Below are positions 24,978 through 33,999 of a stretch of 64,000 nt of DNA, piece by piece. The translations under genes and the position numbers were made by a program. The first letter of the stretch is position 1; each line of letters begins with the position of its first letter. Source of the DNA: Rhizobiales bacterium 24-66-13 (GTDB lineage Bacteria > Pseudomonadota > Alphaproteobacteria > Rhizobiales > Xanthobacteraceae); the NCBI GenBank assembly GCA_002257205.1, contig NCHM01000001.1, positions 1 to 64,000 on the forward strand. The letters are read 5' to 3'. Under the pieces are notes generated by a model, which was not told the DNA's origin, made no database searches, and was given only the letters and a program-made list of their open reading frames with translations.

Positions 24978-25597
24978 ATGGGCCAGGTTCTCCACGGATG
25001 CGCCACGACGACTGAGGCAGTCCGTCGAGCGATACAGCATAGTCAAGAGAGCCTGAGGGCGCTGGCCAAGCGCTACGGGATCAACCAGAAGACCGTCGCC
25101 AAATGGAAGAATCGGACCTCCTGCGCCGATCTCCCGACCGGCCCGAAGGACGTGAAATCGACGGTGCTGTCCCAGGAGGAGGCGATCATCGTCGCCTTCC
25201 GCAGGCACACCCTGTTGCCGCGCGACGACTGTCTTTAAGCCTTGCAGGCGACGATCCCCCACCTGACGCGATCGTCCTTGCACCGCTGCCTGCAACGCCG
25301 CGGTATCTCGCGGTTGCCGGAGGTGGAGGCCGACAGGCCCGCGAAGAAGAAGTTCAAGACCTACCCCATCGGCTATTTCCACATCGATATCGCCGAGGTG
25401 CAGACCGCCGAGGGCAAGCTCTATCTCTACGTCGGCATTCATCGCACGAGCAAATTCGCCTTTGTCCAGATGACGCGGAAAACCGGCAGGACCTCGGCGT
25501 CCGCTTTCCTGTCGGCCCTGGTCGCCGCCGTGCCCTACAAGATCCACACCGTGCTCGCCGACAACGGCATCCAGTTCACCTTCCCACCGCGCTCGCG
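24978..25597 (+). mobile_element. IS481-family transposase, interrupted and truncated
   Basis: From ATG 24978 the frame reads MGQVLHGCATTTEAVRRAI with a helix-turn-helix (LRALAKRYGINQKTVAKWK). A TAA follows DDCL at 25236-25238, and the same frame continues with the integrase-core start (IGYFHIDIAEVQTAEGKLYL, then VLADNGIQFTF). It breaks off at about 25597, where the livF gene ends, so the third acidic residue and the rest of the catalytic core are gone. The element is dead. The breakpoint suggests a deletion or recombination joined it directly to the catabolic segment. Confidence 0.8.
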
Positions 25598-26299
25598 TCA
25601 CGGGCCGAGATAGGCCGCGCGCACCTTGGGATCGCCGAGCAAGGCCGCGCCCGAGCCCTCCATCACCACGCGGCCGGTCTCCAGCACGTAGCCGCGATCG
25701 GCGATGGCCAGCGCCGCCGAGGCGTTCTGCTCCACAAGGAGCACGGTGATGCCCTCCGCCCGCAGCGCGCGCACGGCGGCGAGGATCTGGTCCACCAGCA
25801 GCGGGGCAAGGCCCAGCGAGGGTTCGTCCAGCAGCAGCAGCTTGGGCGCCGCCATCAGCGCGCGGCCGATGGCCAGCATCTGCTGCTGGCCGCCGGACAG
25901 GCTCATGGCGGCGATCCGGCGCTTTTCCGCCAGCACCGGGAACAGGGCGAAGACGTGGTCGAGCCGCCCTCGCATGCCCGCGTCCTGCCGGCGATAGGCG
26001 CCGAGCCGCAGATTGTCCTCCACGCTGAGCGGCCCGAACACCTGTCGGCCCTCCGGCGACTGGGAGATGCCCCGCACCACGCGCAGATGCGGCTCCAGCC
26101 GCTCGATGGGCGCGCCCTCGAACAGGATCCGGCCGCCCTTGATCGGCTGCACGCCGGACAGGGTGCGCAGCAGCGTCGTCTTGCCGGCCCCGTTGGAACC
26201 GACCAGAGCGACGATCTCGCCGGCCTTCACCTCAAGGGACACCTCGCGCAGCGCGATGATGCGGCCATAGGCGGAGGAAACGGCCTCAACCGTGAGCAC
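25598..26299 (-). CDS. livF: branched-chain-type ABC transporter ATPase, LivF
   Basis: A 233-residue ATPase: Walker A GSNGAGKTTLLRTLSG, signature LSGGQQQMLAIGRALM, Walker B LLLLDEPSLGLAP, and the ending AAYLGP usual for LivF. It pairs with LivG on the inner face of the membrane to drive uptake by LivHM. It is the last gene of the minus-strand operon livK-H-M-G-F. Within a phenylacetate/styrene cluster the system probably imports phenylacetate or a related aromatic acid; amino-acid uptake is the alternative. The gene ends exactly at the IS481 breakpoint but keeps its full length. Confidence 0.9.
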   Translation of the reverse strand: MLTVEAVSSAYGRIIALREVSLEVKAGEIVALVGSNGAGKTTLLRTLSGVQPIKGGRILFEGAPIERLEPHLRVVRGISQSPEGRQVFGPLSVEDNLRLGAYRRQDAGMRGRLDHVFALFPVLAEKRRIAAMSLSGGQQQMLAIGRALMAAPKLLLLDEPSLGLAPLLVDQILAAVRALRAEGITVLLVEQNASAALAIADRGYVLETGRVVMEGSGAALLGDPKVRAAYLGP

Positions 26300-27074
26300 G
26301 ATCCGCCTCCCTGGATCCGTGGTCGCCGAGATAGGCGGCGATCACCTGCGGGTTCTCGCGCACCACCCGCGGCAAGCCCTCGGCCAGAGGCCGGCCGTGG
26401 GCGAGGACGAGCACGCGGTCGGAAATCTTCATCACCAGCTTCATGTCGTGCTCGATAAGGACCACGCCGACGCCGGCTTTGGCGATGTCGGCGATGAGGT
26501 GGTCGATGGCCTCGGTCTCCACCGCATTGCAGCCGGCGGCGGGCTCGTCGAGCAGCAGGATCTTCGGCCCGGCGCCGAGGGCGCGGGCGATCTCGAGGCG
26601 TTTCAGCGCGCCGTAGGGCAGGCCGCCCGCCGGCGCGTGGGCGAGAGGAGCGAGGCCCACCCGCTCCAGCAGTGCTATGGCCTTGTCCCGCGTCACCTGG
26701 TTCTGGCGGCCGACCGAGGGCAGACCGAGCAGGTCGGCGAGGAAGGAGGTGCGTTCCGACAGGTTGCAGCCCACCATCACGTTCTCCATCGCGGTCATGC
26801 GGAAGAAGATCTGCAGGTTCTGGAAGGTGCGCGCCATGCCCCGGCGCACCAGCAGGTGCGGGGCAAGGCCGGTCATGTCCTCGCCGGCCAGCGTCACCTT
26901 GCCCCGCGAGGGGCGATAGATGCCGGTGACGAGGTTGAACAAGGTGGTCTTGCCCGCCCCGTTCGGCCCGATGATGGAGAAGACCTGCCCCGCCTCCACG
27001 GAGAAGGACACGCCGTCCACCGCCTTAAGGCCGCCGAAGGAGATGCCCATGTCGCGCACTTCAAGGAGGCTCAT
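26286..27074 (-). CDS. livG: branched-chain-type ABC transporter ATPase, LivG
   Basis: A 262-residue ATPase: Walker A GPNGAGKTTLFNLVTG, the LivG insertion containing RTFQNLQIFFRMTAMENV, a signature region with PYGALKRLEIARAL, Walker B ILLLDEPAAGCNAVET. The Cys in the D-loop region, where Gly or Met is commoner, is a small oddity. ATG 27074 gives the family start MSLLEVRDMGISFGG and overlaps the livM end. Its own end overlaps livF. It is the partner of LivF in the predicted aromatic-acid importer. Confidence 0.9.
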   Translation of the reverse strand: MSLLEVRDMGISFGGLKAVDGVSFSVEAGQVFSIIGPNGAGKTTLFNLVTGIYRPSRGKVTLAGEDMTGLAPHLLVRRGMARTFQNLQIFFRMTAMENVMVGCNLSERTSFLADLLGLPSVGRQNQVTRDKAIALLERVGLAPLAHAPAGGLPYGALKRLEIARALGAGPKILLLDEPAAGCNAVETEAIDHLIADIAKAGVGVVLIEHDMKLVMKISDRVLVLAHGRPLAEGLPRVVRENPQVIAAYLGDHGSREADRAHG

Positions 27075-28033
27075 GGCAGGCGCTCCAGGATATAGGCGCG
27101 GATGGACGGCACGATGCCCTGGGGCAGGAAGATCATGAACACCATGATGAGCAGGCCCAGCACTGCCTGCTCGTATTCCTGCAGCGCGGTGAGCATCTGC
27201 GGCAGCACCACCAGGAAGGCCGCGCCCACCACGGTGCCGAACACCGAGCCGAGGCCGCCGATGATGACCATGGCTACCAGCTCGATGGAATGGGAGAAGC
27301 TGGCCGCCTCCGGCGTGATCAGCCCGTTCATGGCGGCAAGCAGCCCGCCCGCCACCGCCCCATAGACCGCCGCCGCCACGAAGGCCGCGAGCTTCTTGGC
27401 GCCCACGTCGATGCCGGTGCCGGCGGCGGCCACCTCGCTGTCGTGGAGCGCCCGCAGCGCCCGCCCGGTGGGGCTCGCCGCGATGTTGAGTGCCAGCAGG
27501 GCACCGATGAGGAGCGCGCCGGACGTGACCCAGTACCAGTTCAGCGCCCCGCTCACCCGCCAGCCGAACAGGGACAGGCGCGACACCGCCATGCCGTCCG
27601 GCCCGCCGGTGATCTCGGCCTCGCTGTGGAGCACCAAAGCGACGATGACGCCGAAGCCCAAGGTGGCGATGGCGAGGTAATAGCCCTTCAGCTTCAGGAT
27701 GGGCCGGCCCACCCCATAGGCGATGACGCCCGCCAGCACGGCGCCGAGCAGCAGGCACAAGAGGGGATCGAGCCCCAGCCGCGCCGGCCCGATGGCCACC
27801 GCATAGGCGCCGATGCCGACAAAGCCGGCGTGCCCGAGGCTCACCTGTCCCGCATAGCCCATGAGGACGGTGAGGCCGAGGGCGGCAAGGGCGAATATCC
27901 ACACCAGCGCCGCGACCCTGAGGTGGAAGGAGGAGGGCGCCAGCATCGGCACCAGCACCATCAGCGCGGCGAGCACGATGAGCGGGGTGAAGCGGGCGCG
28001 CAGCACGCGGGCGAGGGTTGCCTTGGCGCCCAT
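27071..28033 (-). CDS. livM: branched-chain-type ABC permease, LivM
   Basis: A 320-residue permease with about ten hydrophobic segments. The hallmark LivM stretch is LTVLMGYAGQVSLGHAGFVG near residues 55-75, with YYLAIATLGFGVIV and GGLGSVFGTVVGAAFL, the coupling region, further on. ATG 28033 is chosen because it overlaps the livH stop; a GTG one codon earlier is possible. It forms the membrane channel with LivH. Confidence 0.9.
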   Translation of the reverse strand: MGAKATLARVLRARFTPLIVLAALMVLVPMLAPSSFHLRVAALVWIFALAALGLTVLMGYAGQVSLGHAGFVGIGAYAVAIGPARLGLDPLLCLLLGAVLAGVIAYGVGRPILKLKGYYLAIATLGFGVIVALVLHSEAEITGGPDGMAVSRLSLFGWRVSGALNWYWVTSGALLIGALLALNIAASPTGRALRALHDSEVAAAGTGIDVGAKKLAAFVAAAVYGAVAGGLLAAMNGLITPEAASFSHSIELVAMVIIGGLGSVFGTVVGAAFLVVLPQMLTALQEYEQAVLGLLIMVFMIFLPQGIVPSIRAYILERLP

Positions 28034-28905
28034 CACACGCGCTCCACGCTGCGTCCGCCGAACAGGCCGCGCGGCAGGAAGAACAGGACGAAGAGGATCA
28101 TCAGGAAGGCCACCGCGTCCTTGTAGGTGGAGGAGACATAGCCGGCGCCGAAGGTCTCCAGCAGGCCGATGAGCAGGCCGCCCACCACCGCGCCCACCGG
28201 ATTGCCCATGCCGCCGAGCATGGCGGCGGCGAAGCCCTTCAGCGCGAACAGGGTGCCGATGTCGTAGCGTGTCAGGGTGATGGGAGTGGCCACCACGCCG
28301 GCCAGCGCACCGATGGCCGCCGACAGGCCGAAGGCCATGGCGAGGATGAGCGTCACGTTGATGCCCACGAGGCGCGCCGCGAGCCGGTTGGCGGCGGTGG
28401 CGAGCAGCGCCTTGCCCGACAGCGTGTGCTCAAGAAAGAGATAGAGCGCCACCACGAGGCCGAGCGTGGTGCCCAGCACCCACAGGCTCTGCGGCAGCAG
28501 GGTGGCGCCGCCCACCGGGATGGGGGCATCGCCCGAGAAGGCGGGCAGGGAGTGGAACTGCTTGTCGAACACGATCTGCGCCATGCCCTTGATGAAGATG
28601 GAGGCGCCGATGGTGATCATGATCAGCGTCACCGGCGAGGCGCCGCGCGCCGGCTCGATGGCGAGGCGGTGCAGCAGCAGCCCCACGGCCACGGCGGCCA
28701 CCACCGCGATGAGCGCCGCCAGCGGCAGGGCGAGGCCGGCCGACATGAGGAACACCGTGGCCATGCCGCCGATCATGACGAAATCGCCCTGGGCAAAGTT
28801 GATCACGTCGGAGGCGTTGTAGATCAGGGTGAAGCCGAGGGCGATGAGCGCATAGATGGCGCCCACCGTCAGCCCGGAAAAAACCAGCTGGAGAAATTCG
28901 GACAT
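28033..28905 (-). CDS. livH: branched-chain-type ABC permease, LivH
   Basis: A 290-residue permease beginning MSEFLQLVFSGLTVGAIYAL, the typical LivH start. The NASDVINFAQGDFVMIGGM motif follows the first helices, and the coupling segment GFAAAMLGGMGNPVGAVVGG lies near the C-terminus. About eight membrane helices. ATG 28905 is chosen over an upstream in-frame ATG because it matches the family start. A 320-base gap with a palindromic repeat separates it from livK. Confidence 0.9.
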   Translation of the reverse strand: MSEFLQLVFSGLTVGAIYALIALGFTLIYNASDVINFAQGDFVMIGGMATVFLMSAGLALPLAALIAVVAAVAVGLLLHRLAIEPARGASPVTLIMITIGASIFIKGMAQIVFDKQFHSLPAFSGDAPIPVGGATLLPQSLWVLGTTLGLVVALYLFLEHTLSGKALLATAANRLAARLVGINVTLILAMAFGLSAAIGALAGVVATPITLTRYDIGTLFALKGFAAAMLGGMGNPVGAVVGGLLIGLLETFGAGYVSSTYKDAVAFLMILFVLFFLPRGLFGGRSVERV

Positions 28906-28982
28906 GATCGGGCCTGGCCTTTGGAGAGTGTTTGAAAACTCGAACAGTTGGGGGCTCGCTGACCATTCAGGCATTTTCGCAC

Positions 28983-29153
28983 CGTCATGGCCGGGCTTGT
29001 CCCGGAAGTCGGCTGTTGCCGACTTCCGTCCCTGAGAACGGAACCCGCAGATCTACGGGTTCCGGCCATCCACGCGGTGAGGCTGGGAAAGGCTTTCGTA
29101 GGTTGTTGCAAGCGGCACGGCGTGGATGCCCGGCACGAGGCCGGGCATGACGG
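28983..29153. repeat. large imperfect palindrome between livK and livH
   Basis: The left arm CCGTCATGGCCGGGCTTGTC and the right arm (reverse complement CCGTCATGCCCGGCCTCGTG) pair across about 170 bases. A second inner pair, GGCCATCCACG and CGTGGATGCC, lies between them. The design resembles the dispersed intergenic palindromes common in Bradyrhizobium and Xanthobacter relatives. In the transcript it could fold into a long hairpin that lets livK exceed livHMGF in expression, as is common for binding proteins. Confidence 0.55.
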
Positions 29154-29226
29154 TGGTGATTGCCGCGCCGCCTGCCCTGAATTTTCAAACGGCCTCTCGC
29201 ACCATCGCTCCGGCGGCACACCAGCC

Positions 29227-30411
29227 TCAACGCACCGGCGCGTCCAGCGTCCAGTCGCCGCCGCGGATCTCCAGCATGCGGAAGGAATCCGTGCCGAGGC
29301 CCAGGTGGTCGGTAGGCGAGAAGCTGTAGACGCCGGTCACGCCCACATAGGTCTTGGTGGCTTCCAGCGCATCGCGGATCTTCTTCGGCTCGGCGGACTT
29401 CGCCTTGTCGATGGCCTGCGTCACCAGCTGGATGCCGTCGAAGCCGTAGCCGCCGAAGGTGGAGACGCTCTGGCCCGTGGCCTTCTCGTAGGACGCCTTG
29501 TAGCCGGTAACCACGGCCTTCTGCGGGTCTTCCGCCGAAAGCTTGTCGCCCACCAAGATGGCGGGGGCCGGTAGCCGCACGCCTTCCGCCGCGGGTCCGG
29601 CCAGCTCGATGAAGCTCTTGGAGGCGACGCCGTGGCTCTGGTAGAGCGGCAGCTTGAGGCCGAGCTGGGCGTAGTTGCGGGTCACGATGGCCGGCCCCTG
29701 GCCGAAGCCGGGATTGAGCACCGCCTCGACGCCGGCGGTGTTCTTGATCTTGTTGATCTGGGGCGTCATGTCGGAATCGGTAGCGCCGTAGGTTTCGTCG
29801 GCGAGCACCGTGATGTTGTAGCCGCCGACCACCTTCAGACACTGGTTGCGCATGGACTTGCCGAAGCCGTCGGTGCCCGAGATCATGCCGATCTTCGTGA
29901 TGCCGCGGGCCTTCATGTCCTCGAAGATTTTCTGGCAGGCGGTCTTGTCGGTGTGGGGCGTCTTGAAGACGAAGGCGCGCACCGGCTCGATGATCTCGAT
30001 GCCGCCGGCCAGCGACACGAAGGGGATGCCGGCCTCCTCGAACACCGGGATCATGGCCATGGTGGCGCCGGTGGAGGTGCCGCCCACCATGGCGACCACC
30101 TTGTCGTCCTCCACCAGGCGGGTGGCGAAGGTGCGCGCCTTGTTGGCGTCGCCGCCATCGTCATAGAGCACCAGATCCACCGGGCGGCCGAGCAGCCCGC
30201 CCTTCTTGTTCAGCTCCTCCACATAGAGCTTCAGGGTCCTGGCCTCGGGGTCGCCGAGGAAGGCCGTGGGGCCGGTGGCGGAAACGACCGAGCCGATCTT
30301 GATGGGGTCTGCGGCCAAGACGGGCGCAGCGGCGAGGGGCGCGAAGGCCAGGGTTGCAAAGGCGAGGGCGGTAGCGCGCAGCACCGGCCGCAGGCGAGCG
30401 GTCGTATCCAT
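29227..30411 (-). CDS. livK: ABC transporter substrate-binding protein, LivK-type
   Basis: A 394-residue periplasmic binding protein. Its signal peptide is LRATALAFATLAFAPLAAAP with cleavage near VLAADP; the mature start DPIKIGSVVSATGPTAFLGD is typical of the branched-chain/aromatic-acid clan. The two-lobed fold is seen in AMVGGTSTGATMAMIPVFEE and GFGQGPAIVTRNYAQLGL. It begins the livKHMGF operon behind a 22-bp TetR-type palindrome. Binding proteins of this clan in paa clusters are thought to capture phenylacetate or phenylalkanoates; which ligand fits here cannot be told. Confidence 0.9.
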   Translation of the reverse strand: MDTTARLRPVLRATALAFATLAFAPLAAAPVLAADPIKIGSVVSATGPTAFLGDPEARTLKLYVEELNKKGGLLGRPVDLVLYDDGGDANKARTFATRLVEDDKVVAMVGGTSTGATMAMIPVFEEAGIPFVSLAGGIEIIEPVRAFVFKTPHTDKTACQKIFEDMKARGITKIGMISGTDGFGKSMRNQCLKVVGGYNITVLADETYGATDSDMTPQINKIKNTAGVEAVLNPGFGQGPAIVTRNYAQLGLKLPLYQSHGVASKSFIELAGPAAEGVRLPAPAILVGDKLSAEDPQKAVVTGYKASYEKATGQSVSTFGGYGFDGIQLVTQAIDKAKSAEPKKIRDALEATKTYVGVTGVYSFSPTDHLGLGTDSFRMLEIRGGDWTLDAPVR

Positions 30412-30506
30412 GAAGCGTTCCTCCAAAAGGTCCGTTTCGGGCCATGGAGCGGGTTGGCCCGCCTCCAGCCGCCGCGCCATCCGGCCGACGGTAGGGGAAC
30501 TATATA

Positions 30507-30528
30507 ATTGACCGATCGGATGGTCAAT
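30507..30528. promoter_or_regulatory. TetR-type operator 1, before livK
   Basis: A 22-base imperfect palindrome, ATTGACC-N8-GGTCAAT, 96 bases upstream of livK on the minus strand. The same layout recurs at 30568 and, most perfectly, at 40164 (ATTAACC-N8-GGTTAAT). The neighbouring TetR gene is the natural candidate binder. Confidence 0.6.
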
Positions 30529-30567
30529 AATAATCCGTGAACCCTTTGAAGGAGCTTCACGTGGATC

Positions 30568-30589
30568 ATTGATCGACCAGACGGACAAT
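30568..30589. promoter_or_regulatory. TetR-type operator 2, before the tetR gene
   Basis: A 22-base imperfect palindrome with ATTG...CAAT ends and an interior CGACC-N3-CGG. It lies 92 bases before the tetR start and is weaker than the other two sites. It suggests autoregulation. Confidence 0.45.
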
Positions 30590-30680
30590 ATTTGATATCT
30601 CCTGTCCGTCCGCCCTCGGGCGGACGATGACCGGTGCCGGGGCTCGCCCAGCGGGGGGCCGGAGGGCATGGACAGGACAG

Positions 30681-31454
30681 ATGGCTCGAACACGCGCGCA
30701 GGACTATGACGCAAAACGGCAGGGGATCCTGCACAAGTCGGCGGAGCTGTTCGCCCAGTTCGGCTATTCCGGCACCTCGATCACCATGATCGCGGAGGCG
30801 TGCGGCGCGTCCAAGGCATTGCTCTATCACTATTATCCGGACAAGGAGGCGGTGCTTTTCGACATCCTCTCCACCCATCTGGAACAGCTCATCCAAGCGG
30901 TGGAGGCAGCGCTGGAAGCCGCTCCCGAGGGCGATCGCCTGTTCGCCATCGCATCTGCATTGCTGGAATCCTATCGCGATGCCGATGCCGAGCATCAGAT
31001 CCAGATCGCCAATCTCAAGCTGCTGCCGGCGGACAAGCAGGATGCGCTGCGGGCCATGGAGCGCCAGCTCATGGTGCTCATGTCCGACGCCATCGCGCAG
31101 GAGGTGCCTGAGATCGGCCGGGGGCCGCTCTTGAAGCCGGTCACCATGTCCGCCTTCGGCATGTTGAACTGGCACTATTTGTGGTTCCGCGAAGGCCGGG
31201 GCCTGACCCGCGCGGAATATGCCCGGCTTGTCACCGGCCTCATTAAGTCCGGGGGGGCGGCGGCGCAGGGGCTTGCGACGGCCGGCGGTGCGGCCCAGAA
31301 CGGGGCAGCCCTCGTCGGCGCACCCGAGGCCGAGGCCCGGCCTCCCGGCCCCAGGCCGGCGGCCGGAAGGCGGCGGACCAAGCCGGCCGGCCCTAAGACG
31401 GCCGAGCGCGACGAGCCCGTCCGGGCCGCAAAGCGCGGCCGTCCGGCGGAATAG
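30681..31454 (+). CDS. TetR-family regulator (PaaR-like)
   Basis: A 257-residue repressor. The helix-turn-helix is ITMIAEACGASKALLYHYYP at residues 35-54, followed by the TetR ligand-binding domain and, from about residue 195, a disordered Ala/Pro/Lys/Arg-rich tail (KPAGPKTAERDEPVRAAKRG). ATG 30681 is chosen because it starts at the conserved ARTRAQDYDAKR; the earlier in-frame ATG lacks homology. TetR proteins called PaaR are known to repress paa genes and to release DNA on binding phenylacetyl-CoA. Here three palindromes near livK, itself and paaG/paaN make that role likely. Confidence 0.85.
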   Translation: MARTRAQDYDAKRQGILHKSAELFAQFGYSGTSITMIAEACGASKALLYHYYPDKEAVLFDILSTHLEQLIQAVEAALEAAPEGDRLFAIASALLESYRDADAEHQIQIANLKLLPADKQDALRAMERQLMVLMSDAIAQEVPEIGRGPLLKPVTMSAFGMLNWHYLWFREGRGLTRAEYARLVTGLIKSGGAAAQGLATAGGAAQNGAALVGAPEAEARPPGPRPAAGRRRTKPAGPKTAERDEPVRAAKRGRPAE

Positions 31455-31496
31455 GTCGAGGTTTCCGCACGGTCCCATCTCGGCTATGGAACGGCC

Positions 31497-32363
31497 ATGC
31501 CGCGCCGCGCCTTTGATTTCATCCTCGACCATGTCCGCGCCGAGCCCTCGCGCACCTGGTCCATCATCGTCACCATCTATGGCGACGCCATCGTGCCTCG
31601 TGGTGGCTCGGTCTGGCTCGGGACGCTGCTCGCTTTCTTCAAGGGGCTAGACATCGCCGACGGCGTGGTGCGCACCGCCATGTCGCGCCTCGCTGCCGAT
31701 GGCTGGCTGACGCGCACCAAGGTCGGTCGCAACAGCTTCTACCGGCTCGCCGACAAGGGCCGCGAGACCTTCGCACGCGCCACCGAGCACATTTACCGCC
31801 ATCGCCCGCCGGAATGGCGCGGCTATTTCGACATGCTGCTCATCGAGCCGGCGGCGCGCGAAGGGGCGCGGACGGCTCTTGAGGCAGCTGGCTTCGGCAT
31901 GCCTCTGCCGGGCGTGTTCGTGGCGCCGGCGGGGGGCGAGGTGCCGGACGAAGCGGCCGCGGCGCTGCGGCTCAGCGTGTCCGGAGCGTCGGAGGACCAG
32001 CGCGCTCTGGCCGCCCGAGCTTGGCCGCTGGCGGAGACGGCGGAGGACTACGGGCGTTTCATCGCCACCTTCGAGCCGCTCCGGGCGGAATTGTGCGACG
32101 GCATCACCTTGTCCGATCTCGAAGCCATGGTGGCCCGGGTGCTCCTCATCCACGAGTACCGCCGGATCGTCCTGCGCGACCCCGTCCTACCTCCGGAGAT
32201 CCTGCCGGAGGACTGGCCGGGTATCCACGCGCACGCTCTGTGCGCGGAGGTCTACGCCCGCCTCATGGTGGGCTCGGAGCGCTGGCTCGATGAGAACGCC
32301 GTGGGCGAGGACGGCGCGCCGCTTTCCGCCGATCCGAAAATCGCGCGACGTTTCAAGGGTTAG
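31497..32363 (+). CDS. paaX: PaaX-family transcriptional repressor
   Basis: A 288-residue regulator of the PaaX family, which represses phenylacetate genes and is released by phenylacetyl-CoA. The N-terminal winged-helix includes FFKGLDIADGVVRTAMSRLA and GWLTRTKVGRNSFYRLAD, followed by the PaaX central domain (YRHRPPEWRGYFDMLLIEP) and C-terminal domain (VLLIHEYRRIVLRDPVLP). The length is close to the usual 300. It lies 42 bases after the TetR gene and before paaA, so two phenylacetyl-CoA-responsive repressors of different families may act in this cluster. Confidence 0.92.
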   Translation: MPRRAFDFILDHVRAEPSRTWSIIVTIYGDAIVPRGGSVWLGTLLAFFKGLDIADGVVRTAMSRLAADGWLTRTKVGRNSFYRLADKGRETFARATEHIYRHRPPEWRGYFDMLLIEPAAREGARTALEAAGFGMPLPGVFVAPAGGEVPDEAAAALRLSVSGASEDQRALAARAWPLAETAEDYGRFIATFEPLRAELCDGITLSDLEAMVARVLLIHEYRRIVLRDPVLPPEILPEDWPGIHAHALCAEVYARLMVGSERWLDENAVGEDGAPLSADPKIARRFKG

Positions 32364-32400
32364 GCGCCCCTGGGGTGGGGCAAGGCGAGCCCGTGCGAAA

Positions 32401-32445
32401 ATATGTTACGAAAACAAATTGCATTATATTTTTTTGTAATATATA
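32401..32445. promoter_or_regulatory. AT-rich inverted repeat before paaA
   Basis: An AT-rich island in a GC-rich region: ATATGTTACGAAAA on the left is mirrored by TTTTTTTGTAATATAT on the right (32430-32445). It lies about 190 bases before the paaA start and just after paaX. It probably contains the paaABCDE promoter and an operator, perhaps for PaaX. Confidence 0.5.
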
Positions 32446-32633
32446 TAGTTCAAAGACAGCGGCGCGAACCGGTCGCCGCGACCCTGTACCGAAGCGTCCA
32501 GGTGCCGGTCAGGGCGCGCGCGTCTGCTTCTGAGGTTCGGAGCAGACCGCGGGCCGGGACCCGCCGCTCACAATAGGCGTGGCGCGGCTTCGCCGGGGCG
32601 CCGTCGAACAGGTCTTTAGGGGAGGACACAGCC

Positions 32634-33632
32634 ATGTACGCCCAGCTCGTGAAGTCCGAGGGCAAGAAATCCGCCGAGGAGATGTCGCCCGAGGAGCGTG
32701 CCTTCCAGGACCGCGTCGACCGCGGAGAGAAGATCGAGCCCAAGGAATGGATGCCGGAGGGCTACCGCAAGACGCTGATCCGGCAGATCGGCCAGCACGC
32801 CCATTCGGAGATTGTCGGGCAGTTGCCGGAAGGCAACTGGATCACCCGCGCGCCCACGCTGGAACGCAAGGCCATCCTGCTCGCGAAGGTGCAGGACGAG
32901 GCCGGCCATGGGCTCTACCTCTACTGCGCCGCCGAGACCCTGGGCATCAGCCGCGACCAGTTGCTCGACAAGCTGCATGACGGCAGCATGAAGTATTCCT
33001 CTATTTTCAACTATCCGACCCTCACCTGGGCCGATATCGGCGCGGTGGGCTGGCTGGTGGACGGCGCGGCCATCATGAACCAGGTGCCGCTGCAGAAGAC
33101 CTCCTTCGGCCCCTACAGCCGCGCCATGATCCGCATCTGCAAAGAGGAGAGCTTCCACCAGCGCCAGGGCTACGACATCATGATGAAAATGGCGCAGGGC
33201 ACGCCCGAGCAGAAGGCGATGGCGCAGGATGCGCTCAACCGCTTCTGGTCCCCGGCCTTGATGATGTTTGGCCCGTCCGACAAGGAATCGGTGCATTCCG
33301 CCCAGTCGATGGCATGGAAGATCAAGATCGACACCAATGACGAGCTGCGCCAGAAGTTCGTCGACCAGACGGTGCCGCAGGCCGAATATCTCGGCCTCTC
33401 CATTCCCGATCCGAACCTGAAGTGGAACGAGGAGAAGAAGGGCTACGACTTCTCCGAGCCGGACTGGACCGAGTTCTTCGAGGTCATCGCCGGCAACGGC
33501 CCCTGCAACCGGGAGCGGCTCGGCGCCCGGGTGAAGGCCTGGGAGGATGGTGCCTGGTTCCGCGACGCTCTCGTCGCCCATGCGGAGAAGGACGCGGCGC
33601 GCCGTGCCGCCGCGCGCGTCGCCGCCGAGTAG
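32634..33632 (+). CDS. paaA: phenylacetyl-CoA 1,2-epoxidase subunit A
   Basis: A 332-residue catalytic subunit of the ring-1,2-phenylacetyl-CoA epoxidase. It is a four-helix ferritin-like carboxylate-bridged diiron protein. Diiron ligands are visible in [19 protein letters not shown] (ExxH) and [15 protein letters not shown] (EExxH). The complex uses O2 and electrons from PaaE to epoxidise the aromatic ring of phenylacetyl-CoA. It is the first gene of paaABCDE, behind a GGGGAGG-like ribosome site. Length and motifs match the family. Confidence 0.97.
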   Translation: MYAQLVKSEGKKSAEEMSPEERAFQDRVDRGEKIEPKEWMPEGYRKTLIRQIGQHAHSEIVGQLPEGNWITRAPTLERKAILLAKVQDEAGHGLYLYCAAETLGISRDQLLDKLHDGSMKYSSIFNYPTLTWADIGAVGWLVDGAAIMNQVPLQKTSFGPYSRAMIRICKEESFHQRQGYDIMMKMAQGTPEQKAMAQDALNRFWSPALMMFGPSDKESVHSAQSMAWKIKIDTNDELRQKFVDQTVPQAEYLGLSIPDPNLKWNEEKKGYDFSEPDWTEFFEVIAGNGPCNRERLGARVKAWEDGAWFRDALVAHAEKDAARRAAARVAAE

Positions 33633-33714
33633 GCGCCGCGTACCGCGCGTATCAGATCAACGACAGACAATCGCGGGCGGCGAAGATCGCCCGGCCCGGA
33701 TCGGGAGGAAGACC

Positions 33715-33999
33715 ATGTCGAGCGAATGGCCCCTTTGGGAAGTGTTCATCCGTGGCCAGCACGGCCTCAACCATCGTCACGTGGGCAGCCTGCACGCCCC
33801 CGATGCGGAGATGGCCATCAAGAATGCCCGCGACGTCTATACGCGCCGCAATGAAGGCGTCTCCATCTGGGTGGTGAAGTCGGTGGACATCGCCGCCTCC
33901 AGCCCCTCCGACAAGGGGCCTCTGTTCGAGCCGTCCAACTCCAAGGTCTACCGGCACCCGACCTTCTTCTCGATCCCCGACGAAGTGGGGCACATGTGA
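33715..33999 (+). CDS. paaB: phenylacetyl-CoA epoxidase subunit B
   Basis: A 94-residue PaaB, the small subunit that bridges PaaAC heterodimers. It begins SSEWPLWEVFIRGQHGLNHR and continues VGSLHAPDAEMAIKNARDVY, TRRNEGVSIWVV, the family consensus. ATG 33715 follows GGGAGGA. Its end overlaps paaC by one base. Confidence 0.96.
   Translation: MSSEWPLWEVFIRGQHGLNHRHVGSLHAPDAEMAIKNARDVYTRRNEGVSIWVVKSVDIAASSPSDKGPLFEPSNSKVYRHPTFFSIPDEVGHM

Noticed and set aside
25103..26458. A 451-codon plus-strand frame bridging IS481 and liv genes
   Set aside because: It joins out-of-frame transposase sequence to the antisense of livF/livG and has no coherent domain.
32434..32440. GTAAT in the AT-rich repeat before paaA as a further copy of the tandem box
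   Set aside because: There is no second half-site 11 bases away and it lies in a different, AT-rich palindromic context.
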